This document shows positions 25,462 through 33,191 of a stretch of 56,613 nucleotides of DNA, piece by piece. Source of the stretch: Spirochaetales bacterium Spiro_10 (GTDB lineage Bacteria; Spirochaetota; Spirochaetia; Treponematales; Treponemataceae); contig LVBL01000009.1 in assembly GCA_001604405.1 (NCBI GenBank), forward strand, positions 1-56,613, in the 5' to 3' direction. Made by a program: the position numbers and the translations under genes. The notes below the pieces were generated by a model, which was not told the origin of the DNA, made no database searches, and saw only the letters and a list, made by a program, of their open reading frames with translations. Each line of letters starts with the position of its first letter. Position 1 is the stretch's first letter.

Positions 25462-26712
25462 CTACCGGAGTTCCTCGCCTACCGACCATTCCGGATAGGC
25501 GCTCATTCCGTGCTCGGAGATGTCAAGTCCGATCTTTTCCTCCTCGGCGCTCACCCGCAACCCGACCGTCTTCTTTATGACGAGGAAGAGGATGGTCGTC
25601 GTTACGACGGTCCAGAGGCCGAACGATCCCACGCCGAGGGCCTGCACGCCGAGCTGCTTGAGCCCGCCGCCGTAGAAGAGGCCGACGCCGTCCTTCGCGA
25701 AAAGGCCAACGGCCAGGGTTCCCCACACGCCGTTGAGGAGGTGCACGGATACGGCACCGACGGGGTCGTCAACATGCAGAACCTTGTCCACGAACTCGAT
25801 GCCGAAGACGATGAGGAAGCCCGAGACGACGCCGATGGCGAGCGCTCCGTAGAACGTGACGTTGGCGCATCCGGCGGTGATCGCTACGAGACCCGCAAGG
25901 GCGCCGTTGAGCGTCATCGAGACGTCGGGCTTGCCGTAGCGGAACCAGGTTACGAACATGGTGACGCAGGCGGCGATCGCGGCGGCCAGGTTGGTGGTCA
26001 TCGCGATGTAGCCGATCTGGTCGCTCGCGGCGACGGTGGAACCGGGGTTGAACCCGAACCAGCCGATCCACAGGAGGAACACGCCGGCCGCTCCGAGCGG
26101 GAGGTTGTGTCCGGGGATGGCGTTCGCCTTTCCCGAGGCGTCGTATTTCCCGATGCGCGGTCCGAGAATGGTGGCGCCCACGAGCGCCGCCCAGCCGCCG
26201 ACGGAGTGGACGACGGTCGATCCCGCGAAGTCGATGAAACCGAGGGAGCTCAGCCAGCCGCCGCCCCATGCCCAGTGACCGCTTATCGGGTAGATCACGA
26301 GACTGATGATAAAGCTGTAGATGACGTAGGCGCGGAACTGCGTGCGTTCGGCCATCGCTCCCGAGACGATGGTTGCCGCGGTCGCGGCGAATACCGTCTG
26401 GAAGATGATGAATACCGAAGGCGTCAGGGAATCGAAGATGTCGAGACCCAGCGTCTCGGGCTTGATAAATCCGCTCAAGCCCATGAAACCGCCCGCGGTT
26501 GCCCCGAACATGAGTCCGAAACCGACGACGTAATACGCGACCGAACCGATGGAGAAGTCCATCAGGTTTTTCATGATGATGTTCGCGGAGTTTTTCGCCC
26601 GCGTGAAGCCGGTCTCGACGAGGGCGAAGCCCAACTGCATGGCGAACACCAGGATCGCCGCGACGAGAACCCAGACCATATCAATGGCCTTGACAAGTTC
26701 AGCTAATTCCAT
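25462..26712 (-). CDS. amt: Ammonium transporter
   Basis: 416 residues, with about 11 transmembrane helices. Amt carries ammonium into the cell and is gated by a PII protein. Typical features: ALVETGFTRAKNSANIIMKNLMDF, the pore region GGWLSSLGFIDFAGSTVVHSVGGWAALVGATILGPR with the twin-histidine helix (VHSVGG), LLWIGWFGFNPGS, and the second pore histidine in VHLLNGVWGTLAVGLF. ATG at 26712 follows AAAGGAG. It is the last gene of glnA-ANTAR-glnK-amt; its leader has a switchable terminator. Confidence 0.95.
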   Translation of the reverse strand: MELAELVKAIDMVWVLVAAILVFAMQLGFALVETGFTRAKNSANIIMKNLMDFSIGSVAYYVVGFGLMFGATAGGFMGLSGFIKPETLGLDIFDSLTPSVFIIFQTVFAATAATIVSGAMAERTQFRAYVIYSFIISLVIYPISGHWAWGGGWLSSLGFIDFAGSTVVHSVGGWAALVGATILGPRIGKYDASGKANAIPGHNLPLGAAGVFLLWIGWFGFNPGSTVAASDQIGYIAMTTNLAAAIAACVTMFVTWFRYGKPDVSMTLNGALAGLVAITAGCANVTFYGALAIGVVSGFLIVFGIEFVDKVLHVDDPVGAVSVHLLNGVWGTLAVGLFAKDGVGLFYGGGLKQLGVQALGVGSFGLWTVVTTTILFLVIKKTVGLRVSAEEEKIGLDISEHGMSAYPEWSVGEELR

Positions 26713-26737
26713 AAACGCTCCTTTGTCCACCGCGAAT

Positions 26738-26795
26738 AAAAAAAGGGATTGCATGCCGGATACCTTGATATCCCGAGCACCAATCCCCATTGATG
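26738..26795 (-). promoter_or_regulatory. Terminator/antiterminator switch between glnK and amt
   Basis: On the minus strand GGGATTG (26781-26787) and CAATCCC (26745-26751) close a stem that contains a GGATA/TATCC hairpin with six-base loop TCAAGG. Seven T residues follow, so this is an intrinsic terminator. Just upstream, CATCAAT (26789-26795) can pair with ATTGGTG (26778-26784) around GGGG, with one G-U pair. The two stems share bases 26781-26784 and the loop GGGG would also be taken from the terminator arm, so they exclude each other. Confidence 0.75.
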
Positions 26796-26811
26796 GTGAA
26801 CCTCATGTTTT

Positions 26812-27150
26812 CTACAAGGCTGGCTCGCCCGTTTCCCCCGTCCTGATTCGCACGGCGTTCTCGACGTCGTACACGAACACCTTTCCGTCTCCGTGATTTC
26901 CGGTGGCGACCTGCTTGCACAGCTCGTCGATCACCTTCTTCATTTTCGCATCCGCGACGACCGTCTCGACTTTGAGTTTCGGCAGCAGATTCACCGTGTA
27001 TTCGGTCCCTCGGTAGATATGGGTTATCCCCTTCTGGTTACCGAACCCCATGATGTTCGTGACCATCATGCCGGACGCCCCGGAATCGTTGAGGATGTTC
27101 TTGACAACCTCAAGCTTCTCCGGGCGAATCACAATCTCCAGTTTCTTCAT
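26812..27150 (-). CDS. glnK: Nitrogen regulatory protein PII (GlnK/GlnB type)
   Basis: 112 residues. PII trimers bind ATP/ADP and 2-oxoglutarate and report nitrogen state to Amt and other targets. The T-loop is present with Tyr51 (GFGNQKGITHIYRGTEYTV), the site uridylylated in many bacteria, and the C-terminal GDGKVFVYDVENAVRIRTGE ATP-binding segment is intact. The strand-2 and T-loop details are somewhat divergent (MGFGNQKG rather than GRGxQKG). I chose the ATG at 27150 because GGAGGTGAAC lies directly before it; a start at 27162 would place that site inside the gene. Linkage to amt favours the GlnK role. Confidence 0.92.
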   Translation of the reverse strand: MKKLEIVIRPEKLEVVKNILNDSGASGMMVTNIMGFGNQKGITHIYRGTEYTVNLLPKLKVETVVADAKMKKVIDELCKQVATGNHGDGKVFVYDVENAVRIRTGETGEPAL

Positions 27151-27165
27151 GTTCACCTCCATATC

Positions 27166-27735
27166 TCAAAACGTTAGTGAATTCTCGATTACCATCCGGG
27201 CCGCGTCTATCAGTTTCAGACCGCGGTCCATGCTGGACTTCTGCAGGAACCTGTGCGCCTGCGACTCGGTCATCTGGAAACGGTCCATCATTATCTCCTT
27301 CGCCTTGAGGATCTGCAGTTTCTCCTCGGCGGGGCGGTCATGCGGCCGGGACTTCCCGACGGGGGCTCCTCCCAGGGAGGCGGCGTTCTGCGCGGCGTTC
27401 CGCTCCACGAGCTGTACGGCCTGCAGGAGGTCGAACGTCGCCACGGGATACGGCACGGTAATCAGGTCGCTCCGCTCGACGAGATCCCTTTGATGCGGAA
27501 GCAGAACCGTAACCATCGCCAATCGCCCGTCGAGTATCCCCATGAGTCCCTCGGCGGTCATGTCGGGAAACTGAAATCCCGAAACGACCACGAGGCTCGT
27601 GCAGAAGTCCGCCACGCGGGCCACGTCGCCCGCGGTCTTGCACGTATACTCGATCGAGTACCCGTGCCGCGAGAGAACGGCGGTCGCCCAGTTGGCGAGC
27701 AGGGGATTGGAAAAGGCAACGATCACGCTCTTCAT
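27166..27735 (-). CDS. ANTAR-domain RNA-binding antiterminator with pseudo-receiver
   Basis: 189 residues. The C-terminal ANTAR domain (about 136-186) is clear: EEKLQILKAKEIMMDRFQMTESQAHRFLQKSS, then IDAARMVIE. ANTAR proteins bind RNA hairpins and stop terminators from forming. The N-terminal part (1-115) has the outline of a receiver, but the usual acidic pair and phosphoacceptor Asp are absent (VAFSN at the start, VVVSGFQFP where the Asp would be). Phosphorylation is therefore unlikely; another signal, possibly PII or a ligand, must act. The gene begins one base after the glnA stop and lies before glnK and amt, next to two terminator hairpins. Confidence 0.87.
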   Translation of the reverse strand: MKSVIVAFSNPLLANWATAVLSRHGYSIEYTCKTAGDVARVADFCTSLVVVSGFQFPDMTAEGLMGILDGRLAMVTVLLPHQRDLVERSDLITVPYPVATFDLLQAVQLVERNAAQNAASLGGAPVGKSRPHDRPAEEKLQILKAKEIMMDRFQMTESQAHRFLQKSSMDRGLKLIDAARMVIENSLTF

Positions 27736-27736
27736 G

Positions 27737-29068
27737 TCAGTACTTCGTCAAGCAGGATTCAAGCTCCCAAGGGGTTACCCTCGTGCGATACTCGTCCCAC
27801 TCACGCTCCTTCGCCTCGATAAACCGCTCGAATACGTGGTCCCCCAGGACTTCCCGCGCGAGCGGATCGGATTTCATGCACGCAAGCGCCTCCTCAAGAC
27901 TCCCCGGCAGGCTCTGAATCCCGGAGGAAAGGCGCTCCTCGGCGGTCATCTTGAAGATGTTCCGGTCAAGCGGCTCGGGCGGGGTCAGTCCGCGTTCGAT
28001 TCCGTCCAGGCCCGCCGCCAGGATTATCGCAAACGAGAGATAGGGATTGCAAGTGGGATCGGGACACCGGAGCTCGATCCTCGTGGATTTCCCGCGCGCG
28101 GCGGGGATCCGCACGAGCGGACTCCGGTTCGCGGGCGACCAGGCGATATACACCGGCGCCTCGTAGCCCGGCACGAGCCGCTTGTAGGAGTTGACCGTCG
28201 GGTTCGTGACCGCGGCGATTCCCCGCATGTGGGAAAGAATGCCGGCAACGAAGGAGCGCGCGACCGGACTCAAGCCGATCCCGTCCTTCTCGTCGTAAAA
28301 GGCGTTCTTCCCGTCCTTCATGAGCGACATGTTCGTATGCATCCCCGAGCCGTTCACGCCCGCGATCGGCTTCGCCATGAAGGTGGCATGAAGGCCGTGC
28401 CTCTGGGCGATCGTCTTTACCGCGAACTTGAACGTCATGACCCGGTCCGCGGTAACGAGGGCGTCGTCGAACCTGAAATCGATCTCGTGCTGTCCCGGCG
28501 CCACCTCGTGATGCGAGGCCTCGATCTCGAAGCCCATCTGCTCGAGGGCCAGCACCATCTCGCGGCGGGCGTTTTCGCCCATATCGGTCGGACCGAGATC
28601 GAAGTATCCGGCGTCATCGTGCGTTTCCATCGTCGGGTTTCCCGCCTCGTCAAGGCGGAAAAGGAAAAACTCGAGCTCCGGGCCGACATTGAAAGTATAG
28701 CCCATTTTTTTCGCGCGCTCGAGTTGGCGGGCAAGTATGCGCCGGGGGGAACCCTCGAACGCCGCCCCGTCAGGGGTGTATATGTCGCAGATAAAGCGCG
28801 CGACCTTGCCTTGCTGGGGCCTCCAGGGAAGGATCGCGAAGCTGTCGAGATCGGGACGGAGATACATGTCCGATTCCTCGATTCGGACGAAACCCTCGAT
28901 GGATGATCCGTCAATCATGCACTTGTCGTCCAGACATTTGTCGAGTTGGCTCGGCGTTATCGCGACGTTCTTCAAAAGCCCGAACATGTCGGTAAATTGA
29001 AGCCGGATGAACCTGACGTCATTCTCCTTGACGAGTTTCGCGATATCTGCCTTTGACAGTATGCCCAT
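27737..29068 (-). CDS. glnA: Glutamine synthetase type I
   Basis: 443 residues, the short GSI-alpha length seen in Firmicutes and others. The enzyme makes glutamine from glutamate, ammonia and ATP. Catalytic landmarks: [34 protein letters not shown], the [17 protein letters not shown] loop and [13 protein letters not shown]. It lacks the long insert and the adenylylation segment of the GSI-beta enzymes, so covalent control by adenylylation is not expected. GAGGAGGTAGTT precedes the ATG. It heads the nitrogen operon and has a terminator just before its ribosome site. Confidence 0.95.
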   Translation of the reverse strand: MGILSKADIAKLVKENDVRFIRLQFTDMFGLLKNVAITPSQLDKCLDDKCMIDGSSIEGFVRIEESDMYLRPDLDSFAILPWRPQQGKVARFICDIYTPDGAAFEGSPRRILARQLERAKKMGYTFNVGPELEFFLFRLDEAGNPTMETHDDAGYFDLGPTDMGENARREMVLALEQMGFEIEASHHEVAPGQHEIDFRFDDALVTADRVMTFKFAVKTIAQRHGLHATFMAKPIAGVNGSGMHTNMSLMKDGKNAFYDEKDGIGLSPVARSFVAGILSHMRGIAAVTNPTVNSYKRLVPGYEAPVYIAWSPANRSPLVRIPAARGKSTRIELRCPDPTCNPYLSFAIILAAGLDGIERGLTPPEPLDRNIFKMTAEERLSSGIQSLPGSLEEALACMKSDPLAREVLGDHVFERFIEAKEREWDEYRTRVTPWELESCLTKY

Positions 29069-29093
29069 AACTACCTCCTCGTACTGCGGACAT

Positions 29094-29131
29094 AAAAAAA
29101 GACGTCTCTGCGTGTGCCGCAGAAACGTCTT
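29094..29131 (-). terminator. Terminator hairpin in the glnA leader
   Basis: AGACGTTTCTGCG pairs with CGCAGAGACGTCT (13 pairs, one G-U) around GCACA, followed by seven T residues on the minus strand. It ends about 25 bases before the glnA ATG, so read-through must be regulated for glnA to be expressed from the upstream promoter. Confidence 0.85.
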
Positions 29132-29154
29132 CGTTTTCTTGCCTCGATAATTAT

Positions 29155-29183
29155 ATCCTAGCGGTAATCCCGAAGATGGTCAA
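29155..29183 (-). promoter_or_regulatory. glnA promoter
   Basis: TTGACC (29178-29183) and TAGGAT (29155-29160) on the minus strand are 17 bases apart. A perfect TATAAT follows at 29150-29155 but at an unfavourable 22-base distance. Either way the start lies just upstream of the leader terminator. Confidence 0.55.
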
Positions 29184-29190
29184 GTATATT

Positions 29191-29219
29191 TATGCACTAT
29201 TTTTGCTTTTTTGTGCATA
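29191..29219. promoter_or_regulatory. Inverted repeat upstream of the glnA promoter
   Basis: TATGCAC (29191-29197) and GTGCATA (29213-29219) are exact reverse complements 15 bases apart in very AT-rich DNA. Centre-to-centre spacing is two helical turns, as for an activator or repressor dimer. It does not match the GlnR/TnrA box. Confidence 0.5.
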
Positions 29220-29249
29220 TTTATTATATTTACTGCCTTCCTGCCGGAT

Positions 29250-29903
29250 TCAGGCATAGAAGGCCTCATTCGCCGCCTCATCGAGCCTTTCTATCTTCTT
29301 CCATACCAACGCAAGCACCGCTTCGGGGGGATTGACCATATCCGGCACGAAAACGGGTTTCATCCCCGCTTTTGACGCCGCCTCAATCCCCGCGGAACTG
29401 TCCTCGAACACGACAATCCGTTCGGGAGCGGACAAGGAAAGCCGGTTCATCGCGAGCAAAAAAATGTCAGGGGAGGGTTTCCCGCGCTCAACTTCGGTTC
29501 CGAAGGCGCACGCGTCAAAAAAGGGGGAAAGTCCGGCGCGTTCGATCATCCATCGCGCGTGACGTTCGCTCGTCGAGGTAGCGAGGGCAATCTTTGCCCC
29601 CCGGTCGCGAAGAAAGCCCAACAACGGGCGGATTCCCGGTTTTTCCGGCGGGCCGCCCCTGTGCATGGCCCGCATCATCCATTCCCCGGCCTTTACCTTG
29701 AACTCGTCGTACGGAAAGGATTCCCCGAGGGCCTTCAATACGATGGTCCGGGTATCACGGTCGTTTCTTCCTACGCAGGACAAAAAGAGGGATTCTTCCA
29801 TAAGATACCCGGAGGCCGACGAAACGTCCCTCCAGGCATCGCAACACAAACGCTCGGTGTCAAAAAGAAGCCCGTCCATGTCGAATATCGCCGCGTCTAC
29901 CAT
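29250..29903 (-). CDS. HAD-superfamily phosphatase/phosphoglucomutase-like hydrolase
   Basis: 217 residues. HAD motifs are present: FDMDGLLFDTE with the nucleophile Asp and general acid Asp (I), ALATSTSERH (II), the Lys of RGKPSPDIFLLAM (III) and VVFEDSSAGIEAA (IV). The alpha-helical cap between motifs I and II places it with the beta-phosphoglucomutase-like group, whose members act on sugar phosphates. The substrate is unknown. The ATG at 29903 fits the motif I spacing; it has no ribosome site and lies eight bases after a TATACT, so a leaderless mRNA is likely. Confidence 0.85.
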   Translation of the reverse strand: MVDAAIFDMDGLLFDTERLCCDAWRDVSSASGYLMEESLFLSCVGRNDRDTRTIVLKALGESFPYDEFKVKAGEWMMRAMHRGGPPEKPGIRPLLGFLRDRGAKIALATSTSERHARWMIERAGLSPFFDACAFGTEVERGKPSPDIFLLAMNRLSLSAPERIVVFEDSSAGIEAASKAGMKPVFVPDMVNPPEAVLALVWKKIERLDEAANEAFYA

Positions 29904-29910
29904 GCGGCGA

Positions 29911-29916
29911 AGTATA
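29911..29916 (-). promoter_or_regulatory. -10 box of the HAD hydrolase gene
   Basis: TATACT on the minus strand ends eight bases before the ATG. The expected transcription start coincides with the start codon. The -35 is weak. Confidence 0.4.
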
Positions 29917-29967
29917 CAACGGACGGGCTTCCTCAATCCAGCGGGTGTCGGTCTGTCCCGAACCCGC

Positions 29968-30828
29968 TCAGGCTACGTATGCCTCAAGTCTGCTCATTCG
30001 CGCGGGATTTTGCAACCGGCGAATCGCCTTCTTCTCAATCTGCCTGATCCGTTCCTTGGTCAGATTGTAGCGGTCCCCGATTTCCTTGAGGGACATGGCC
30101 TTTGTCCCGCCAAGACCAAACCTGAGCCTGATGACCGACGCCTCCTTCTCGCTGAGCGTGGCCAATACGCCGTCTATTTCGTCGCGCAGCGAGGAGGTTA
30201 TCGTATAGTCCTCGGGCTGGTCGTACCGCGAGTCCTCGATGAAGTCCCCGATGGATGAACCCTCCCGCTCGGCCGATACCGGCGCGTCAAGGGATACCAT
30301 GTCGCGGGAGATGGCAAGTATGTCGCGTACGTGCTCCGGCTTCATGTCCAGAAGCCCCGCTATCTCGCGCAACTCCGATTCCTCGCTCTTTCCGCCCATG
30401 ATCATCTTCTTCGCCTTCTCGATCTGGACGAGCTCGTTTGCCCGGTTGAGCGGAAGCCGTATCATGCGTGACTTTTCGCAAATGGCCTTCAGTATCGCCT
30501 GCCTGATCCACCAGACGGCGTAGGAGATAAAGTGATATCCCTTGGTCGCGTCAAAGCGCTCGACCGCGTTAAGTAGGCCTATGTTTCCCTCGCTGATGAG
30601 ATCCATGAGGGGAAGTCCCTGGTTTTGGTATTTCTTCGCCACGTTTACGACGAACCTCAGGTTTGCGCGTACCATGCGCTCCTTGGCTTCCTTGTCGCCG
30701 GCGGCCGCCGCCATCGCGAGCGTATATTCCTCTTCCCTGCCGAGCAGGGATACTTCGTTTATCTCGCGCAAATACGTGGAAAGGATGTTGTCTTCGCCAA
30801 GTGATCGCCGAACGGTTGAATTAGTCAT
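29968..30828 (-). CDS. Sigma-70 family RNA polymerase sigma factor, group 2 (RpoS-like)
   Basis: 286 residues. It lacks region 1.1 and starts at region 1.2 (DNILSTYLREINEVSLLGREEE). Region 2 is canonical (LRFVVNVAKKYQNQGLPLMDLISEGNIGLLNAVERFD, KGYHFISYAVWWIRQAI), followed by region 3 and a region 4 helix-turn-helix (MSLKEIGDRYNLTKERIRQIEKKAIRRLQ). The size and lack of region 1.1 mark an alternative factor close to RpoD, comparable with the 267-residue RpoS of Borrelia. GGAGGG precedes the ATG. The only strong promoter upstream is of the sigma-54 type, suggesting an RpoN-to-RpoS-like cascade. Confidence 0.9.
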   Translation of the reverse strand: MTNSTVRRSLGEDNILSTYLREINEVSLLGREEEYTLAMAAAAGDKEAKERMVRANLRFVVNVAKKYQNQGLPLMDLISEGNIGLLNAVERFDATKGYHFISYAVWWIRQAILKAICEKSRMIRLPLNRANELVQIEKAKKMIMGGKSEESELREIAGLLDMKPEHVRDILAISRDMVSLDAPVSAEREGSSIGDFIEDSRYDQPEDYTITSSLRDEIDGVLATLSEKEASVIRLRFGLGGTKAMSLKEIGDRYNLTKERIRQIEKKAIRRLQNPARMSRLEAYVA

Positions 30829-30860
30829 AGTTTCCCTCCACAGTTGATGTTGAATATTAT

Positions 30861-30878
30861 TAGCAAGAAGCGTGCCAA
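30861..30878 (-). promoter_or_regulatory. Consensus sigma-54 (RpoN) promoter of the sigma factor gene
   Basis: The minus strand reads TTGGCACGCTTCTTGCTA, matching TGGCAC-N5-TTGC exactly, with the -24 GG at 30875-30876 and the -12 GC at 30863-30864. The start would be near 30851, giving a 22-base leader with GGAGGG before the ATG. AT-rich DNA upstream could hold an activator site. Confidence 0.85.
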
Positions 30879-31051
30879 TTTTTGTTCATCAATATGACAT
30901 CACGGATAATTTTCTATATTATTGTAATACAAAGAATTACCTGCAAGGCGAGACACGGTGCGCCACGGTCACGTCAAGGATCCTTCCCCGGTCCTGCCCC
31001 CGCTTCGTGTTGTTTTGACACAGTGCCCCCCACGAGGTGAAATACTGTATC

Positions 31052-31066
31052 AATATGGTCCATATT
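31052..31066. promoter_or_regulatory. Inverted repeat upstream of the groES promoter
   Basis: AATATGG and CCATATT flank one base, about 20 bases before the -35. It is not a CIRCE element, so HrcA is unlikely to be the regulator; another factor may bind. Confidence 0.45.
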
Positions 31067-31084
31067 ACGAAAAACCGGCCAGAC

Positions 31085-31114
31085 TTGACCGCGGGTATGC
31101 TTTATTCGTATATT
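31085..31114 (+). promoter_or_regulatory. groES promoter
   Basis: TTGACC (31085-31090) and TATATT (31109-31114) are 18 bases apart, about 25 bases before the groES ATG. Confidence 0.6.
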
Positions 31115-31138
31115 TTGGTGCAACGAGGAGGATTTTCG

Positions 31139-31405
31139 ATGAAAGTGAAACCATTGGCAGACCGCGTTCTGGTGAAAACCGACAAGCTTGAGGCTAAAAC
31201 CGCGGGAGGAATCATAATTCCGGATACCGCGCAGGAAAAAACCCAGACCGCAATCGTAGTCGCCGTAGGCGACGACAAGGAAAAGATCAAGGTGTCTGCC
31301 GGGCAGAAGGTGATGTTCGAAAAATACGCGGGTACGCCGGTAAAGATTGACGGCGACGACTGTCTCGTCCTCAAGGCCGGCGACATCATCGCGGTTATAG
31401 AGTAA
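31139..31405 (+). CDS. groES: Co-chaperonin GroES
   Basis: 88 residues, seven of which cap each end of the GroEL barrel. KVKPLADRVLVKTDKLEAKTAGGIIIPDTAQEK contains the conserved core and the mobile loop, and the protein ends in DGDDCLVLKAGDIIAVIE. GAGGAGG lies before the ATG at 31139; the frame is open upstream but that part has no similarity. No groEL follows: a terminator comes directly after, so groEL must be elsewhere, as in several spirochaetes. Confidence 0.95.
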   Translation: MKVKPLADRVLVKTDKLEAKTAGGIIIPDTAQEKTQTAIVVAVGDDKEKIKVSAGQKVMFEKYAGTPVKIDGDDCLVLKAGDIIAVIE

Positions 31406-31430
31406 ACGCCCGAAACAGCCTATCTGCTGG

Positions 31431-31468
31431 ACCCCTACTCCCGCCTCCCGGGATAGGGGCTTTTTTTT
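31431..31468 (+). terminator. groES terminator
   Basis: CCCCTA/TAGGGG plus an inner TCCCG/CGGGA form an 11-pair stem with one bulge, followed by eight T residues. It ends groES and slightly overlaps the convergent TPR-protein stop. Confidence 0.9.
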
Positions 31469-33191
31469 ACTTCTCCCGTTCCAACTCGAGCAGCAGTGCT
31501 CGCGCGCGGTGATTCGAGGAGTCAAGCTCCAGGGCGTAGCCGAGCACGCTCTCGGCGCGCTCGTACAGGCGCGAGCGTATCAGGAGCCGCGCGAGGCGCA
31601 GGTGCAGGCGACTTTGGTCCGGCTTTTCCCGGGCCATGCCGGCGGCAAGCGCAAGCTCGTCGATCGCGCGCGGCACGTCTCCCGCGCGCTCGTGCACGGC
31701 GGCGATGTTGGCGAGGGAAACCCAGGCGTCCGCTCCGTCAGCGGCCCCGGCCTGAAAGGCCTCCAGGGCCTCATTGAGATTTCCCGACATCGCCGCCTCC
31801 AGCCCTCGATAGAAGGCCAGGCCGCCATCCGGGAGCCCCTGGTTGATCGAGAAGGCCGTCGCGCCCTCCCCGACCGAGGCAAAATGCCACACCGCGTACT
31901 CGCCGACGAAGGGATCGTCGGGGAACCGCTCGAGAAGCCGCCATATCTCGGCGTTCGACCGCGTTCGGTCGGGGTCGAGGGCGAACCGCAAGCGGGCCCG
32001 CTCGATCAAAAAACGCGCGTCGATTCCGAAGGCCTCGCCCGTGCAGGCGGCGTCCAGAAGCGAGGCGGCGCGGTCGACGGAATAGTCGGGTGGCAACAAC
32101 GCGGCGCGCGCGTCACGGCTCAGGAAATCACGCTCGATGAGGTAGGCGGAAACCGGATCGTCCGCGAGGTCCGCGCCCGACTTTTGACGGCGCGCCGTGT
32201 CGCGCATGACGGCCAGGCGGGAAAAGCGCGCGACGGCCGGATAGTACTTCGGAAAACGGTCGAGGCAGGAGTCAATCGCGCGTACGGATTCCTCACGGCC
32301 CAGGGCCGTCCCGTCGTCGAGGGCGACGGACAGGTTGAACCAGGCGACGGGAGAGCGCTCGGGAAACCGCGCGGCGGATTCGGCCCAGTCGCGCGTGGCG
32401 AGCTCCGCGGACCCGGTCAACCAGGCCGCGTCGGCCCTCAGCTCAAGCTCCGGCGCGGAGGGAACCGTGCCCTCGCGATCAAGGAGGCGGATCGCGTCGG
32501 CAAAGAGGCCCGCGTCGTAGTGCGCGAGCGAGGCGAGATGGTAGTCGCGGGGATCGGCGTCCCGGTCGACCGAAACGAGTTTCCGCGCGAACTCGCACGC
32601 GGCTCCCAGGTTTCCGCGCTCCGCCGAAAGCGCGACGGCGTTTCTGAGGTATGTGGGGATTCCGGTCACGTCATAGGCGACCTCGAGGCACTCGGGGTCG
32701 ATGCGGGAGATATCCCCCGATTTCAGGGCGGCCTGAAGCTCTACCGAGGCGGAAAGGGCCGCGAACCTTCCCGTACGCAAGGGCCGCGCGATGCGGGCGG
32801 CCTCGTCAAGGGAACCCGATTCCGCGAGCGTGTCGGCCAGTACAGCCGCGAGGGTATCCGACGCGGGGCTCTTGACGAGCGCCTTCCGGAGGGTATCTAC
32901 CGACCGCGCCGATAGTCCGATGGCGCGCTCCCGTTTCGCGATGGAAAGCCATTGGGCGGAGCCGACGGCGCCCTTCCGGAGCGAGTACAGGATCCTGGCG
33001 GCGGCCCGCTCGTCGCCGGAGGCGATCAGCCCGTCGGCCCTGGCGAGGTCGCGATACCATCTTTCCGCGGAATCGGGGCCTGATCGCGTGGCGACGAAAA
33101 TGGCCGCTGACACGGCTATGACGGCAAAGACGCACAGGAGGCTTGCCGCCAGCGGGGACGGGCGAAACGCGAAACCGCGCGCGGTACTCAA
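31467..33191 (-). CDS. Membrane-anchored TPR-repeat protein of unknown function
   Basis: 574 residues. A single N-terminal transmembrane helix (LAASLLCVFAVIAVSAAIFVA) is followed by helical repeats of TPR type, e.g. LVKSPASDTLAAVLADTLAESGSLDEAARIARPL and, at the end, DQSRLHLRLARLLIRSRLYERAESVLGYALELDSSNHRARALLLEL. It probably forms a scaffold for protein contacts outside the inner membrane. The start is TTG at 33191, overlapping the nusB stop by four bases; a GAGGGG stretch lies upstream at a rather long distance, so the start is tentative. Co-transcribed with nusB and the SurA-like gene. Confidence 0.75.
   Translation of the reverse strand: MSTARGFAFRPSPLAASLLCVFAVIAVSAAIFVATRSGPDSAERWYRDLARADGLIASGDERAAARILYSLRKGAVGSAQWLSIAKRERAIGLSARSVDTLRKALVKSPASDTLAAVLADTLAESGSLDEAARIARPLRTGRFAALSASVELQAALKSGDISRIDPECLEVAYDVTGIPTYLRNAVALSAERGNLGAACEFARKLVSVDRDADPRDYHLASLAHYDAGLFADAIRLLDREGTVPSAPELELRADAAWLTGSAELATRDWAESAARFPERSPVAWFNLSVALDDGTALGREESVRAIDSCLDRFPKYYPAVARFSRLAVMRDTARRQKSGADLADDPVSAYLIERDFLSRDARAALLPPDYSVDRAASLLDAACTGEAFGIDARFLIERARLRFALDPDRTRSNAEIWRLLERFPDDPFVGEYAVWHFASVGEGATAFSINQGLPDGGLAFYRGLEAAMSGNLNEALEAFQAGAADGADAWVSLANIAAVHERAGDVPRAIDELALAAGMAREKPDQSRLHLRLARLLIRSRLYERAESVLGYALELDSSNHRARALLLELEREK

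Larger units (their letters stand above)
30829..31138. other. 310-bp divergent control region of the sigma factor gene and groES
   Basis: No gene is visible here. From left to right it contains the ribosome site and sigma-54 promoter of the sigma factor gene, an AT-rich stretch (about 30895-30940) with the small repeat TTGTATTACAA on the minus strand, an inverted repeat at 31052-31066 and the groES promoter. Confidence 0.6.

Noticed and set aside
26738..29131. Canonical ANTAR dual six-base-loop motif in the glnA and amt leaders
   Set aside because: I looked for paired hexaloops with A1 and G4. The glnA loop has five bases, and the only six-base loop near amt (TCAAGG) lacks A1 and G4.
31020..31138. 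CIRCE element upstream of groES
   Set aside because: No TTAGCACTC-N9-GAGTGCTAA or close variant is present.
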